Assembly (NCBI GenBank): GCA_958296025.1
Contig: OY282430.1
Span: 1,488,001-1,552,000 of the forward strand
DNA length: 64,000 nt
Direction: 5' to 3'
From: an uncultured Pseudomonadales bacterium
GTDB taxonomy: Bacteria > Pseudomonadota > Gammaproteobacteria > Pseudomonadales > Azotimanducaceae
Shown here piece by piece: positions 33,521-42,551 of this stretch; within the stretch, counting starts at the first letter, position 1, and every line of letters starts with the position of its first letter. A program made the translations under genes and the position numbers. Under the pieces are notes generated by a model, which was not told the origin of the DNA, made no database searches, and saw only the letters and a program-made list of their open reading frames with translations.

Positions 33521-35395
33521 TCACTGAGGGCCGAACTCGTCTCGGGTGGCTCTTCCGTCGCCGTCAATGTCGGCTTTCAGGGCCGGCAAGCGGTCGGCGC
33601 CGCCAAAGTCCCAACGGCGGCCGCCCCAGGTCCAGCCGGCATAGATGCCGTTGTAATCCGTGGGCTGTCGCAACTCGGCGGAAGTTATACCCGATACGCC
33701 CTCGTCGGGGCCGAGGGCGACGCCGGTCCGATCGCTGGATGTGTCGGTATTCCAGTAGCTGTCGATGACGTAGCCGGTGGTGTTGTTGCCGATGAAAGCG
33801 CCGGCGCTCTCGATGCCGTCCACAACGCCGACGGCGTAACTGGCCGCTACCACCCCGTCGTTCCAGCCGATCAGGCCGCCGGTTTCGAAGTCGCCCGATA
33901 CGGTGCCGGCGGCGTAGCTGTTGCTGACCAGGCCATCGTAGCTGTTGGACCCGACCAGGCCGCCAATCCGGTTGCTGGCGCCGCCGCCGCTCACGGCTCG
34001 CACGTCGCCCATGGTGTAGCTGCCGCGCACCACGCCGCCGTTCCACCCCACCAGGCCGCCCAGGTCGCTTTCTCTGCCGGACACCGAGCCGGTCGCGTAG
34101 CCGCCGTCGATGATCCCCCGGTTCAGGCCCACCAGCCCGCCAGTGGCGACGCCGCCCGATACGGTGCCGGTGGCGTAGCTGGCGTCGATCTCGGCGCCGA
34201 CCCGGTTGACGCCCACCAGTCCGCCGATGCGATGGTTGCCGGATATGTCCACTGCGGAGTGGCTCCGCAGCACCTGGGCGTAGTTGACGCCGACCACGCC
34301 GCCGGAGTCGCCGTTGAGGACGGAGATGGATCCGCTCGAGTGGCTGGCGATGATGGAGCCTTGATTGATGGCCACGACGCCGCCGGCCAGATCGGTGGCC
34401 GATATCTCGCCGCTGCTCTGACTGGCCTCGACCACGCCGCCGATATTGATGCCCGTGACGCCCGCGCAGGCCCGGAAGCAGTTCATGAACCCGGTGAAGC
34501 GGCTGTTGACAATCCTGCCGAAGAGAACGTATCCGGCAACGCCGCCGCTCAGGACATTGCTGCTGAAAACGGAGCCGTCGGAGAAGCTGTCCTCGATGAG
34601 CCCTCTTTCGTTGAATCCCGTCAGCCCGCCAGCCGCGCGGCTTGCGACCACCACGCCGGATGCGTGGCTGTCGCTGATCGTCCCGTAGGAGTTGACCCCC
34701 ACCAGCCCGCCGGCGGTGTTGCCGGCGTCAACCAGCGCACTGGAATGACTGCCGGAGACCAAGCCCTTGCCTTGGTTGCGGCCGACCAGTCCGCCCACCC
34801 CTTGGCCGCCCGCCACGGTGCCCGTGGAGTGGCTGTCGCGGATGAAGCCGGCGTTCCAGCCGGCCAGGCCGCCGACCTGGTCGCGCCCCTTCAGGTTGAC
34901 GTCGACCACGCCAATCCCGCCGAGTACGCCGACGTTGCCCCCAAAAAGGCCCACCGCGTTGCTGTCCAGGCGCTCCACGAAGAGGTGGGCGACGGTGTGG
35001 TCGTTACCTAAAAAAATGGCGGCGAAGGGGCGTGTCGGTTCGCCGATGGGGAGCCATCCGTCGCCTTGGACCCACCGGGACTCGACGGCCCCGGCGGCGT
35101 AGCTGGACGCTGCCGCGAAGTCGAGGCCCTGCGTCAATTCGTAGCCCAGGCACCCCGTGGCGGGGCAGCCCATTCCGGCGGCGGCGTCGGGGAAGGCGGC
35201 GGCGTAGGCCGCGGCGTCATCGTCCGCCGCGCCATCGCCGTCCAGGTCGTAACGCATGGCGTCCAACTGCTCCAGGACGGAGACGTCCATGAGGCCATTG
35301 TCGTCCCGATCGTAGTCCACCGCCGCGGAGGCGGTCGCGACCCCAGACGTCGCCAGAAGCAGCGCGACGGCGACACGGTAAATCCTGGTGCCCAT
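33521..35395 (-). CDS. Secreted GLUG-repeat protein
   Basis: A 624-residue exported protein. The signal peptide is IYRVAVALLLATSGVATASA. The mature N-terminus has a calcium-type DYDRDDNGLMDV loop and DLDGDGAADDD. Then about a dozen GLUG-type units of 30-36 residues follow (GGLVGRNQGKG, GGLVGVNSYG, GGLTGFNERG, GGVAGYVLFG, GGLVGWNGG), each adding strands to a predicted beta-helix. The C-terminus, DIDGDGRATRDEFG, is an EF-hand-like loop. GLUG repeats occur in surface proteins and adhesins; binding partner unknown. It lies 32 bases downstream of the substrate-binding-protein gene on the same strand. Confidence 0.88.
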   Translation of the reverse strand: MGTRIYRVAVALLLATSGVATASAAVDYDRDDNGLMDVSVLEQLDAMRYDLDGDGAADDDAAAYAAAFPDAAAGMGCPATGCLGYELTQGLDFAAASSYAAGAVESRWVQGDGWLPIGEPTRPFAAIFLGNDHTVAHLFVERLDSNAVGLFGGNVGVLGGIGVVDVNLKGRDQVGGLAGWNAGFIRDSHSTGTVAGGQGVGGLVGRNQGKGLVSGSHSSALVDAGNTAGGLVGVNSYGTISDSHASGVVVASRAAGGLTGFNERGLIEDSFSDGSVFSSNVLSGGVAGYVLFGRIVNSRFTGFMNCFRACAGVTGINIGGVVEASQSSGEISATDLAGGVVAINQGSIIASHSSGSISVLNGDSGGVVGVNYAQVLRSHSAVDISGNHRIGGLVGVNRVGAEIDASYATGTVSGGVATGGLVGLNRGIIDGGYATGSVSGRESDLGGLVGWNGGVVRGSYTMGDVRAVSGGGASNRIGGLVGSNSYDGLVSNSYAAGTVSGDFETGGLIGWNDGVVAASYAVGVVDGIESAGAFIGNNTTGYVIDSYWNTDTSSDRTGVALGPDEGVSGITSAELRQPTDYNGIYAGWTWGGRRWDFGGADRLPALKADIDGDGRATRDEFGPQ

Positions 35396-35427
35396 AGCGT
35401 TCTCCCTGTTCGCGCGCCGCGGGGCCC

Positions 35428-36636
35428 CTACCGGGCACCCGCCAGCTTGTCGACCTGATGCAGCTCTCCGTCCTCGTCGATCACGGTCACGAACACCGCA
35501 TCCGAACCCTGATTGTCGCCGGGACCGTAGTTGAGCTCGAAGCCATCGATATCGAAGGCGCTGACGGTGCGAAAGGCGTCCAGGAAGCAGGTGCGGGACA
35601 CCGTGCGACCGCAGGCCTCCAGACCGGCCACGGCGAGCCGTCCGGCCAGATATCCCTCCAGCGAAACGAACCCCGGCGAGGCGTCGGGGTCGTATCCGGC
35701 CAGCGCCTCGCGATATGCGGCGACCACGGGGACGCTGTCGTCGTGCGGCGCCGGCACGACCTGGGTTATGTAGAGTCCGGCCCCGTCCAGGCCCAGTTCC
35801 GCCAGCAGCGCTTCGCTGCCCACGAAAGAGACGGACATGAACACCGGATCGATTTTCCGGCGGGCCATAACGACCAGCTCGGTGACGGGCGCATAGGCGC
35901 CGATCATGATCACCGCTTCCGGCTCGCTCTCGATCATGCCGAGCAGGGCGCGCTTGATCCCGGTGGTGTTGCGCTCGTAGGACCAGGCGGCGGCCGGGGA
36001 CATGTTGCGCCGCTGCAGCGCCCGGCGGACGCCCTCCAGCCCCGCTTCGCCGAAGGAGTCGTTCTGGTAGAACACCGCGATGCGCATGACGCCCAGGTCC
36101 TCGGTGAGGCGGGCCACCATCTCCTCGGTTTCCTGATAGTAGGACGCCCGCAGGTTCACCACCTTGTCCAGGTTCGGGTCGCGGAGAAACTCGGCGCCGG
36201 TGAAGGGGGCTAGGAACGGCACCCCGGCGTCCTGCGCCACCGGCACCGCCGCACGGGAGGTCGGCGTGCCGACTGCGCCGATCAGAGCAAAGACCCTGTC
36301 CGCCCGCAGCAGACGCTGGGTGTTGGAGAACGCTAGGTTGGGCTCGTAGGAATCATTCAACGTGGTCAACTGCAGATTCCGGCCGTGGACGCCGCCGGCC
36401 GCGTTCGCTTCGTGAAACGCGGCCCGGATCCCCAGCCGCATGTCGCGGCCCAATTGCCCGGCCGGCCCACTCAGCGCGGCGGACTGTCCGAACAGGATGC
36501 GGTCCTCATGGATGCCGGGGTCGCCCTCCCCGGCCCCGGTCGCGGCCAGCGGACCGGCGGCGATGGCGTTGGCCAGCGCCGCCACCGCAACGAGCGCCGT
36601 CAACCCGGTTATGCGCAACGCTGAAGCATGGAGCAT
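35428..36636 (-). CDS. Periplasmic substrate-binding protein (Leu/Ile/Val type, Peripla_BP_6)
   Basis: A 402-residue type I periplasmic binding protein. The signal is LRITGLTALVAVAALANAIAAGPLAA, followed by ILFGQSAALSGPAGQLGRDMRLGIRAAFHEANAAGGVHGR, the usual entry of branched-chain amino-acid-binding homologues, then NDSFGEAGLEGVRRAL and IGAYAPVTELV. No permease or ATPase genes accompany it, so it may feed an unlinked ABC transporter or act as a sensor domain protein. ATG at 36636 follows GGAGGACGACG. It belongs with the GLUG gene to a block inserted against the operon direction. Confidence 0.9.
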   Translation of the reverse strand: MLHASALRITGLTALVAVAALANAIAAGPLAATGAGEGDPGIHEDRILFGQSAALSGPAGQLGRDMRLGIRAAFHEANAAGGVHGRNLQLTTLNDSYEPNLAFSNTQRLLRADRVFALIGAVGTPTSRAAVPVAQDAGVPFLAPFTGAEFLRDPNLDKVVNLRASYYQETEEMVARLTEDLGVMRIAVFYQNDSFGEAGLEGVRRALQRRNMSPAAAWSYERNTTGIKRALLGMIESEPEAVIMIGAYAPVTELVVMARRKIDPVFMSVSFVGSEALLAELGLDGAGLYITQVVPAPHDDSVPVVAAYREALAGYDPDASPGFVSLEGYLAGRLAVAGLEACGRTVSRTCFLDAFRTVSAFDIDGFELNYGPGDNQGSDAVFVTVIDEDGELHQVDKLAGAR

Positions 36637-36754
36637 CGTCGTCCTCCGTCTGAGACCACGTCTTCCGGGAAGGCCCATTGGATGCCGACAGGTGGCATTC
36701 CCAACACGGACGCAGTATCGCATGGCCCCAGCCAATGTCAAACGGTTTGAGATG

Positions 36755-36781
36755 CTTGCTGGCTCCCTAACCGAAAGGCCG
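36755..36781. repeat. 27-bp direct repeat, right copy
   Basis: The partner of 33454-33480, with one mismatch in 27 bases. It lies 48 bases before the aminotransferase ATG. In this copy the fragment no longer belongs to a gene, although it carries the ureidopropionase stop-codon region. Confidence 0.88.
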
Positions 36782-36828
36782 CTCCTTGGGCTACACTCGC
36801 CTCCCGACCAACGAAGTCGATCGGGAGT

Positions 36829-38295
36829 ATGGAGTTGTCAGCGCTGACGAACTACGACGCGGAGGGGCTGCGCCAAGCCGACCTCGACCACTGCATCCAT
36901 CCTTGGCCGGACTTCGAGGATTGGCCGCAGACGGGCGCCACCATCATGGTGCGCGGCGAGGGAGCGCATGTTTGGGATGCGGAGGGGCGCAAGTTCATCG
37001 ACGGCATCGGCGGGCTTTGGTTCGCCAACGTCGGCTTTGGCCGCCAAGAGCTGATCGACGCCGCCGCCAAACAGCTGGCGGAACTGCCGCAATACTCCTA
37101 CTTCACGGATTTGGGCAACCCGCCGGCCGCGCAATTGGCGGCCAAGCTGGCCGAACTCACGCCCGGGGACCTCAACCACGTCTTCTACAGCACCGGCGGC
37201 TCCGTCGCCAACGACACCGCCGGACGCACCGCCCACTACTATTTCAACAACCGGGGCAAGCCGTCCAAGCGGCTGTTCATCTCCCGGCGCAACGCCTACC
37301 ACGGCAGCACCTACCTAAGCGCCGCCCTGTCCGGCAAGATGAGCGAAAAGCGCGGCTTCCACAGCCCGGACGGACTGGTGCATTACCTGTCCGCCCCCAA
37401 CTGCTACCGGATGCCGCCCGGCATCAACGGCGAGGCGGCCTACTGCGACCATCTAGTGGAGGAGTTCGAGGGCAAGGTGGCGGAACTCGGCGCGGACCGC
37501 ATCGCCGCCTTCTTCGCCGAGCCGGTCATGGGGGCCGGCGGGGTTTTGGTGGCGCCGGCCGGCTACCACCGGCGCATGCAGGCGGTGTGCGCAGCGAACG
37601 ACATTCTCTACGTCTCCGACGAGGTGGTCACCGGCTTCGGGCGGCTGGGCCACTTCTTCGCCAGCGAAGCCGTTTTCGGCGTGGTGCCGGACATGATCAC
37701 GGTCGCCAAGGGCATCACCTCCGGCTACATGCCGCTGGGCGCCACCCTAATTTCGGAGCGGATTTATGCGGGCCTGTCCAAGCCCCGTGCGGACGGCGGC
37801 GGGTTCGCCCACGGGTTCACCTACTCCGGCCACGCCGCGGCCTGCGCCGTGGCCTTGGCCAACATCGAAGTGATGCAGCGGGAGGACCTCTGCGGGCGGG
37901 TGCGCGATACCGGCCCCTACTTCCTTAAGCGCCTGCAAACCCTGACCGACCTGCCCATCGTCGGCGACGTGCGCGGCAGCCACTTCATGCTCTGCGTGGA
38001 GCTGGTGCAGGACCAGCGCACCAAGGCGCTTTTCCCGGAGAAAGTCGCCATCGAAAAGCGCATTGACCGCGAGACCCAAGCGCGGGGGATGATCGTGCGG
38101 CTCATCGACAACCTATGTGTGCTGTCCCCGGCGCTGATCCTCAGCAAGGAAGGCATTGACGAGATGGTCGCCATCCTCCGCCAGTCCATTGAAGCGGTCA
38201 TGGCCGGGCTGCACAGGGACGGCATCCCTTTCGGCGACGGCGCTCGAACGGACTCCTTCAACCGGAAAAAGGGGGATATTCCCACTTTGCGTTGA
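36829..38295 (+). CDS. Class III PLP-dependent aminotransferase (beta-alanine/omega-amino acid type)
   Basis: A 488-residue fold-type I aminotransferase. Landmarks are HVWDAEGRKFIDGIGGLWFANVG, YSTGGSVANDTAGRTA, YHGSTYLSAALSGK, AFFAEPVMGAGGVLVAP, ILYVSDEVVTGFGR and the PLP lysine K294 in TVAKGITSGYMPLG. It moves the amino group of an omega-amino acid to pyruvate or 2-oxoglutarate. With dihydropyrimidinase and ureidopropionase nearby, beta-alanine or 3-aminoisobutyrate is the likely donor, giving malonate semialdehyde. The aldehyde dehydrogenase expected next is represented only by the fragment at 24873. The gene probably followed ureidopropionase directly before the GLUG block arrived. The second IS lies right after its stop. 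Confidence 0.9.
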   Translation: MELSALTNYDAEGLRQADLDHCIHPWPDFEDWPQTGATIMVRGEGAHVWDAEGRKFIDGIGGLWFANVGFGRQELIDAAAKQLAELPQYSYFTDLGNPPAAQLAAKLAELTPGDLNHVFYSTGGSVANDTAGRTAHYYFNNRGKPSKRLFISRRNAYHGSTYLSAALSGKMSEKRGFHSPDGLVHYLSAPNCYRMPPGINGEAAYCDHLVEEFEGKVAELGADRIAAFFAEPVMGAGGVLVAPAGYHRRMQAVCAANDILYVSDEVVTGFGRLGHFFASEAVFGVVPDMITVAKGITSGYMPLGATLISERIYAGLSKPRADGGGFAHGFTYSGHAAACAVALANIEVMQREDLCGRVRDTGPYFLKRLQTLTDLPIVGDVRGSHFMLCVELVQDQRTKALFPEKVAIEKRIDRETQARGMIVRLIDNLCVLSPALILSKEGIDEMVAILRQSIEAVMAGLHRDGIPFGDGARTDSFNRKKGDIPTLR

Positions 38296-38304
38296 CAACA
38301 GGCC

Positions 38305-39947
38305 CCCTAATCCCCTAATAAGGGTCTGCTGGGTGGAGTTTGAGGGAATTTGGCGGCGGTTCGGTCTGACGTCAAGGTTTGGCGGGGCGTTTGCGCCGGG
38401 TTTGGCGTTTGTTGGGGGCTGTGAAGCGGTGGGGGGCTTGGCGGGAGGGGTGTTTTTCGGCCATTGGGCCGAAGGGCGTCCCGCCTTGGGTTGTCAAGGC
38501 GTGTTTAGGCGGGGGTTCGGGTTGGGTTCGCCGGGCGCTGCAGCTCACTCCAGTTGAACCGCGGCCGCGTAGATCCAGTCGAGTCGGAGGTTGGACTTGG
38601 CGAAGTCGAGGCGCCAGCGCCCGGCGGCCTTGACCAGTCGGGCGACCGTTCGGATGAAGTGCCGGATGAGGGGTCGCAGTCCGTGCTTGCGGGCGGACTT
38701 GGGCAGCAGGTTGAACTGCACGGCGCGCAGGAGCATCTGCGCCAGTTGGCCGCAGGCGTAGAAGACTTGGTTGGCCAGCAGCTTGCGGCAGGGCGGGTGG
38801 TGCAGGTCCAGGTCCCGCAGCGGCCCCTTGAAGGCGTTCTCCTGGCCCTGCTTGCCTCGGTGGCGGCGCACCAACTCCGCAAGCGGCAGGTCATCCCGGG
38901 AGACGAGGATGACCGTGTGGACGGGAAAGAGGTCCCCTTGGGCGTCCTCGAGGAACTTGCGGACCACGACGTAGGGGTGCTCGACCCATCCATCCGGCCT
39001 GTGGCGCACCAGCACCGCCTCCTCGCAAAGGCCGACGTCCTCCCAGGCGGACTCCGGCAGGCCCTGAAGCTGCGCCAGCACCGGAGCCTTGTAGTTGGGG
39101 TGCGTGACGCTGACCGAGCAGTCCCACTCTTGCTTGCGGCAGAACTCCACGAAGCGCCAACTGTAGTAGGCGTTGTCCGCCCGAACCCAAACGGGCGTCC
39201 CCTCGGGCAGCAGAGGGGCCACGTCCGACTCCATTTGCTCCCGCCAGCCGTGCGCCGCGTGGACCCCGCCCGGATGCAGCCGCCCGGACGCCCACAACCC
39301 GCCGACGAACGCGCCGTGCAGCACCAAGGCCCGCTCCGCCCCCCAGCTGCGCCCCGCCCCCTCGAACAACTCCCCGCCCACCTCAATCTCCGTGCCGTCC
39401 ACGAACACCGGAACCCAGCCCCTCGCCGCAACCTCATGCTCAATGACGGCCGGCGCAACCCGACGGGCCAGCCGACGCGCCGCCTCCAGCAACCCGTTCA
39501 GGTCCGCCCCGGAACCCTTCGCCAAAAACTCCCCCATCCGCCGGCCCGACGGCGCATGGGAAAGCCCCAACAGCCGACACGCCCCCGGGTCCGCACGCAA
39601 CTCGTCCAGATCGGACAGCGCCCCGCCGCCCGCCGCAAGCGACGCCACCAGCGCCCAAAGCGACTCGCCGTCCGACGCCCCGCGCCGCCGAACCTTGACC
39701 GACACGCCCTCCGACAAGTCCCCGAAAAGACCCAGACGCTCCGCCGTCAGGGCCAAGGCGGACCAGCCCCCGAAGCCCGTCAAGCGGGCGTCCGTGAACT
39801 CGTGCTCAACCTTCAGCGGGCGGGGTGTTATGCTTGCCATCGGCGCACCTGCAGGGTGGTTTTTGTGCAACCGGCATTTTGCCGGAAAAACCCTTGCACG
39901 GTGCGCCTTTCAAAGCACTTCAGCGATTTCTTAAGCGGGGATTGGGG
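38305..39947. mobile_element. IS1380-family insertion sequence, copy 2 (1643 bp)
   Basis: Appears identical to copy 1, offset by 12894 bases and in the same orientation. The flanking direct repeat CAACAGGCC (38296-38304 and 39948-39956) begins one base after the aminotransferase stop codon. It differs from the duplication around copy 1, so each copy inserted on its own. The lack of differences implies recent movement. Confidence 0.9.
38545..39840 (-). CDS. IS1380 family transposase (copy 2)
   Basis: The same 431-residue protein as the copy at 25651, with the same catalytic blocks (FVDGTEIEVGG, VWVRADNAYYS, QENAFKGPLRDLDLHH) and no disruption. Start used is the ATG at 39840; a TTG at 39870 extends the frame. 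Confidence 0.92.
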   Translation of the reverse strand: MASITPRPLKVEHEFTDARLTGFGGWSALALTAERLGLFGDLSEGVSVKVRRRGASDGESLWALVASLAAGGGALSDLDELRADPGACRLLGLSHAPSGRRMGEFLAKGSGADLNGLLEAARRLARRVAPAVIEHEVAARGWVPVFVDGTEIEVGGELFEGAGRSWGAERALVLHGAFVGGLWASGRLHPGGVHAAHGWREQMESDVAPLLPEGTPVWVRADNAYYSWRFVEFCRKQEWDCSVSVTHPNYKAPVLAQLQGLPESAWEDVGLCEEAVLVRHRPDGWVEHPYVVVRKFLEDAQGDLFPVHTVILVSRDDLPLAELVRRHRGKQGQENAFKGPLRDLDLHHPPCRKLLANQVFYACGQLAQMLLRAVQFNLLPKSARKHGLRPLIRHFIRTVARLVKAAGRWRLDFAKSNLRLDWIYAAAVQLE

Positions 39948-40113
39948 CAACAGGCCCTAGAGGTTGGCAAGGCCGCGCCATGCCTGCTACCTTACGCCTT
40001 TTCGTGCGCATCGTTTTTCAGGGGGGATGAATCGCCATGCCGGAAGTTGTCGTGGACTGGAGAAGCCAGCCAGCGCTAGGTTGGCAACGGTCGGCTTCGG
40101 TGAGGTCAATCTA

Positions 40114-40923
40114 GTGGGCGCCCACAACGGCAGGGTGGCCGTCGTCACCGGCGCCAGCCGGGGCATCGGCAAGGGCATCGCCCGCGCCTTGGGCGAACAG
40201 GGCGCCACCGTCTATGTCACGGGGCGCACCACCGGGGATGGCGAACGCAGCATAGACACCACCGCCCGCATGGTCACTGAAGCGGGTGGCGAAGGCCGCG
40301 CCATCCGCTGTGACCACGGCGACGATGAGGCCATCGCCAAGCTCTTTGCGCAGGTTGGCGATGAAGCCGGGCGCATCGACTTCCTCATCAACAACGTTTA
40401 CAAAATACCGGACCCGCCGGCTTGGGGCGGCGGCTTCTGGGATCATCCGATTCAAATTTGGGACGATCAGGTGGGCATTGGCCTGCGCGCCCACTATGTG
40501 GCCAGTTGGCACGCCGCGCCGCTGCTGTTCAAGGGGGCACCGGGCGCCGCCATCGTCAACGTCTCCTCCCGCGGTGGCCAGAAATACCACTTTTCCTGCT
40601 CCTACGGCACCGGCAAGGCCGGCTTGGACCGGCTGACCGCGGACATGGCGCTGGAGCTTAAGCCCAAGGGCGTGGCGGCGGTGGCGCTCTACCCGGGCTC
40701 GGTCTCCACGGAGTTCATTCAGGAGGTCGCCGCGGCCCGGGGCATGGACCTGTCCAAATCGCAGACGCCGCTCTTCGTCGGCCGATCTGTGGCCGCTTTG
40801 CTGGCTAGCGAGGGCTTGCTTTCGCGCACGGGCAGCATTCAGTGGGTCGAGGACCTCGCCGAGGAATTTGACCTTGTGGATGAGCACGGGCGGCGTCCGC
40901 CGGGCCATGCGGAGCGGAACTGA
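40114..40923 (+). CDS. Short-chain dehydrogenase/reductase (DHRS1-like)
   Basis: A 269-residue SDR with the cofactor motif VVTGASRGIGKGIARALGEQGA, NNVYKIPDPP in place of the usual NNAG, the catalytic Ser in NVSSRGGQKYHFS and the YxxxK pair in CSYGTGKAGLDRLT. The unusual NNVY and the W-rich loop that follows resemble DHRS1-type SDRs. Substrate is unknown; NAD(P)-dependent oxidation or reduction of a carbonyl or alcohol. Start is taken as GTG at 40114 after GGTGAGGT, because the reading frame upstream lacks SDR features. It follows IS copy 2. Confidence 0.88.
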   Translation: MGAHNGRVAVVTGASRGIGKGIARALGEQGATVYVTGRTTGDGERSIDTTARMVTEAGGEGRAIRCDHGDDEAIAKLFAQVGDEAGRIDFLINNVYKIPDPPAWGGGFWDHPIQIWDDQVGIGLRAHYVASWHAAPLLFKGAPGAAIVNVSSRGGQKYHFSCSYGTGKAGLDRLTADMALELKPKGVAAVALYPGSVSTEFIQEVAAARGMDLSKSQTPLFVGRSVAALLASEGLLSRTGSIQWVEDLAEEFDLVDEHGRRPPGHAERN

Positions 40924-41064
40924 GGGCCGCTTTGCGGAGCTTGATGTGAGTCTGAGGCCGCCATCAGGAGGGGCCTCAATGAGCTGCTTGGCCCTTCCGA
41001 GTGGAGGTGCAGTCCGCTTATTGGCATTGGGTCAGCGGACAGGTAGAGCTGCACTGGGATAGCG

Positions 41065-41589
41065 ATGGAGGAAACCGGCAAGGTGCCGAGCTTGGCGGAG
41101 GTGGCGGACCGGCTGGCCATCCAGGATGTGCTCGCCCAGCACAGCCGAGGCGTGGACCGGGCCGATGAGGCCATCCTGAAGTCGGCCTATTGGCCGGACG
41201 CCGAGGTGGCCTACGGCGGCTTCAACGGCCCCGCCCACCAGTTCTGCGAGATGCTGCCGGGGGCCATCAAGCGCTACGCCGCAACCCAGCATACGATCAC
41301 CAATCTGTCCATCGACCTACGCGGTGACGAAGCTAGGGCGGAAACCTATGTGACCGCTTACCACTACCTCGCCGCCGAGGGCGGCGACACGGAGATGACC
41401 TATCTGGGCCGCTACTTGGATCGGATGCAGAAGCGTGGCGATGTCTGGAAGATCATCCATCGCCGGGTGGTGATGGATTGGAACCAGAACGCTCCGGCCA
41501 GCTCCATTCTGGATGCGCCGCCTTTTGACCGGCTGGCCCTAGGTGGACGGCATCCGGATGATCCGCTCTACGCCCACTTAGGGAACTGA
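41065..41589 (+). CDS. SnoaL/NTF2-like family protein
   Basis: A 174-residue protein of the nuclear-transport-factor-2-like (SnoaL_4) fold. It opens with a helix containing the typical ADRLAIQDVLAQHSRGVDRADEAILKSAYWPDAEVAYGGFNG, then TQHTITNLSIDLRGDEARAETYVTAYHY and a closing strand WKIIHRRVVMDWNQN. Such proteins include hydratases, isomerases and ring-dioxygenase small subunits; no reaction can be assigned. It may form an operon with the SDR 141 bases upstream. Confidence 0.85.
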   Translation: MEETGKVPSLAEVADRLAIQDVLAQHSRGVDRADEAILKSAYWPDAEVAYGGFNGPAHQFCEMLPGAIKRYAATQHTITNLSIDLRGDEARAETYVTAYHYLAAEGGDTEMTYLGRYLDRMQKRGDVWKIIHRRVVMDWNQNAPASSILDAPPFDRLALGGRHPDDPLYAHLGN

Positions 41590-41780
41590 GCGATGCCGGC
41601 CAAGAGCGCCATGCGTTCTTGGCCCGACGGAAGAGATAGAAGAACCGGGCTGACGCTCCCTTGATTGTCGGATTCGACGAGCTTCCCTTCCCGCAGCTGC
41701 AGACGCACCGACCTGGCCGGCCAGGAAAGCGGGGTAGGGCGCTTTCACCAGCCCATTGACAACGACACTGAGGGGGGGCG

Positions 41781-42434
41781 CTAGCGGCTCTGCGCCGGCC
41801 GCTCCACCCTGCCGAGCACGTCCTGGAAGCTGCGGCGCAACTCTCGCTTCAGCCAGAGCAGCATCTTCTTGACGGGCACCTTAGGACCGTCGATCCGGTT
41901 TGATACGACCATGCCCTCCAGCAGGAACCGGGTGAGGTAGTTGGCGCGGCTGAACGCCTCCGACAGGGCGAGGTCCGGGAATATCCGCTTCGTCGTTTCG
42001 TACCTAGCCACTTCAAACGCCTCCAAGGCCGGCTTCAGCACCTTCTCGAGATCCTTGTCGGTGCGGGCTGCGATCATCAACTCTTGAAAGACGACAAAGA
42101 GGGGCGTGTTCAACTGTCGCCAATAGGCGTCTATGCCCTCTTCGATCCGCGTATAGACCGCGCCGCGCTGCACTTCGGCCTCCTGCGCTTCGTAGATATC
42201 CAGCCGCTGCTTGCTGAGGTGCTCCACGGTGGCTCGAATCAGGTCGAAGCGGGTGGGGAAGTGGTGCAGCATGGCGCCCCGGGAAACCCCGGCGGCGACG
42301 GCGATGTTGTCCGTGGCGGTGTTGGCGTAGCCTTGCTCATAGAAGCAGCGCACTGCCGCCTCCATAATGAGGGTGCGGGTTTTCTCGCTCTTGGTCTGCT
42401 GCCAAGTCTTGCGCTCCTGCGCTGTCGAAGACAT
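41781..42434 (-). CDS. TetR family transcriptional regulator
   Basis: A 217-residue TetR protein. The DNA-binding part is TLIMEAAVRCFYEQGYANTATDNIAVAAGVSRGAMLHHFPTRFDLI. The C-terminal ligand domain is of the generic TetR_C type with no assignable ligand. The ATG at 42434 is preferred (GAGG upstream) over the longer frame. It lies 117 bases downstream of the MDR reductase gene on the same strand, so it may regulate that gene. Confidence 0.88.
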   Translation of the reverse strand: MSSTAQERKTWQQTKSEKTRTLIMEAAVRCFYEQGYANTATDNIAVAAGVSRGAMLHHFPTRFDLIRATVEHLSKQRLDIYEAQEAEVQRGAVYTRIEEGIDAYWRQLNTPLFVVFQELMIAARTDKDLEKVLKPALEAFEVARYETTKRIFPDLALSEAFSRANYLTRFLLEGMVVSNRIDGPKVPVKKMLLWLKRELRRSFQDVLGRVERPAQSR

Positions 42435-42551
42435 GTTGCCTCGTCTCCCGTGGTGCTCAGGCAACATTAAGCGGCCTTTAGCGGTTCTGGTCAACTTGTG
42501 CTCGGACGGGCCGCCCGAGTTTGGCCGGAGGCCTCAACGCGCAGGAGCAAC

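Noticed and set aside
25411-39947. Composite transposon bounded by the two IS copies
   Set aside because: Each copy has its own target duplication (GGAGATAT versus CAACAGGCC). A composite moved as a unit would share one duplication at its outer ends.
41590-41780. Possible gene remnant between the NTF2-like and TetR genes
   Set aside because: No frame with family-like sequence on either strand.
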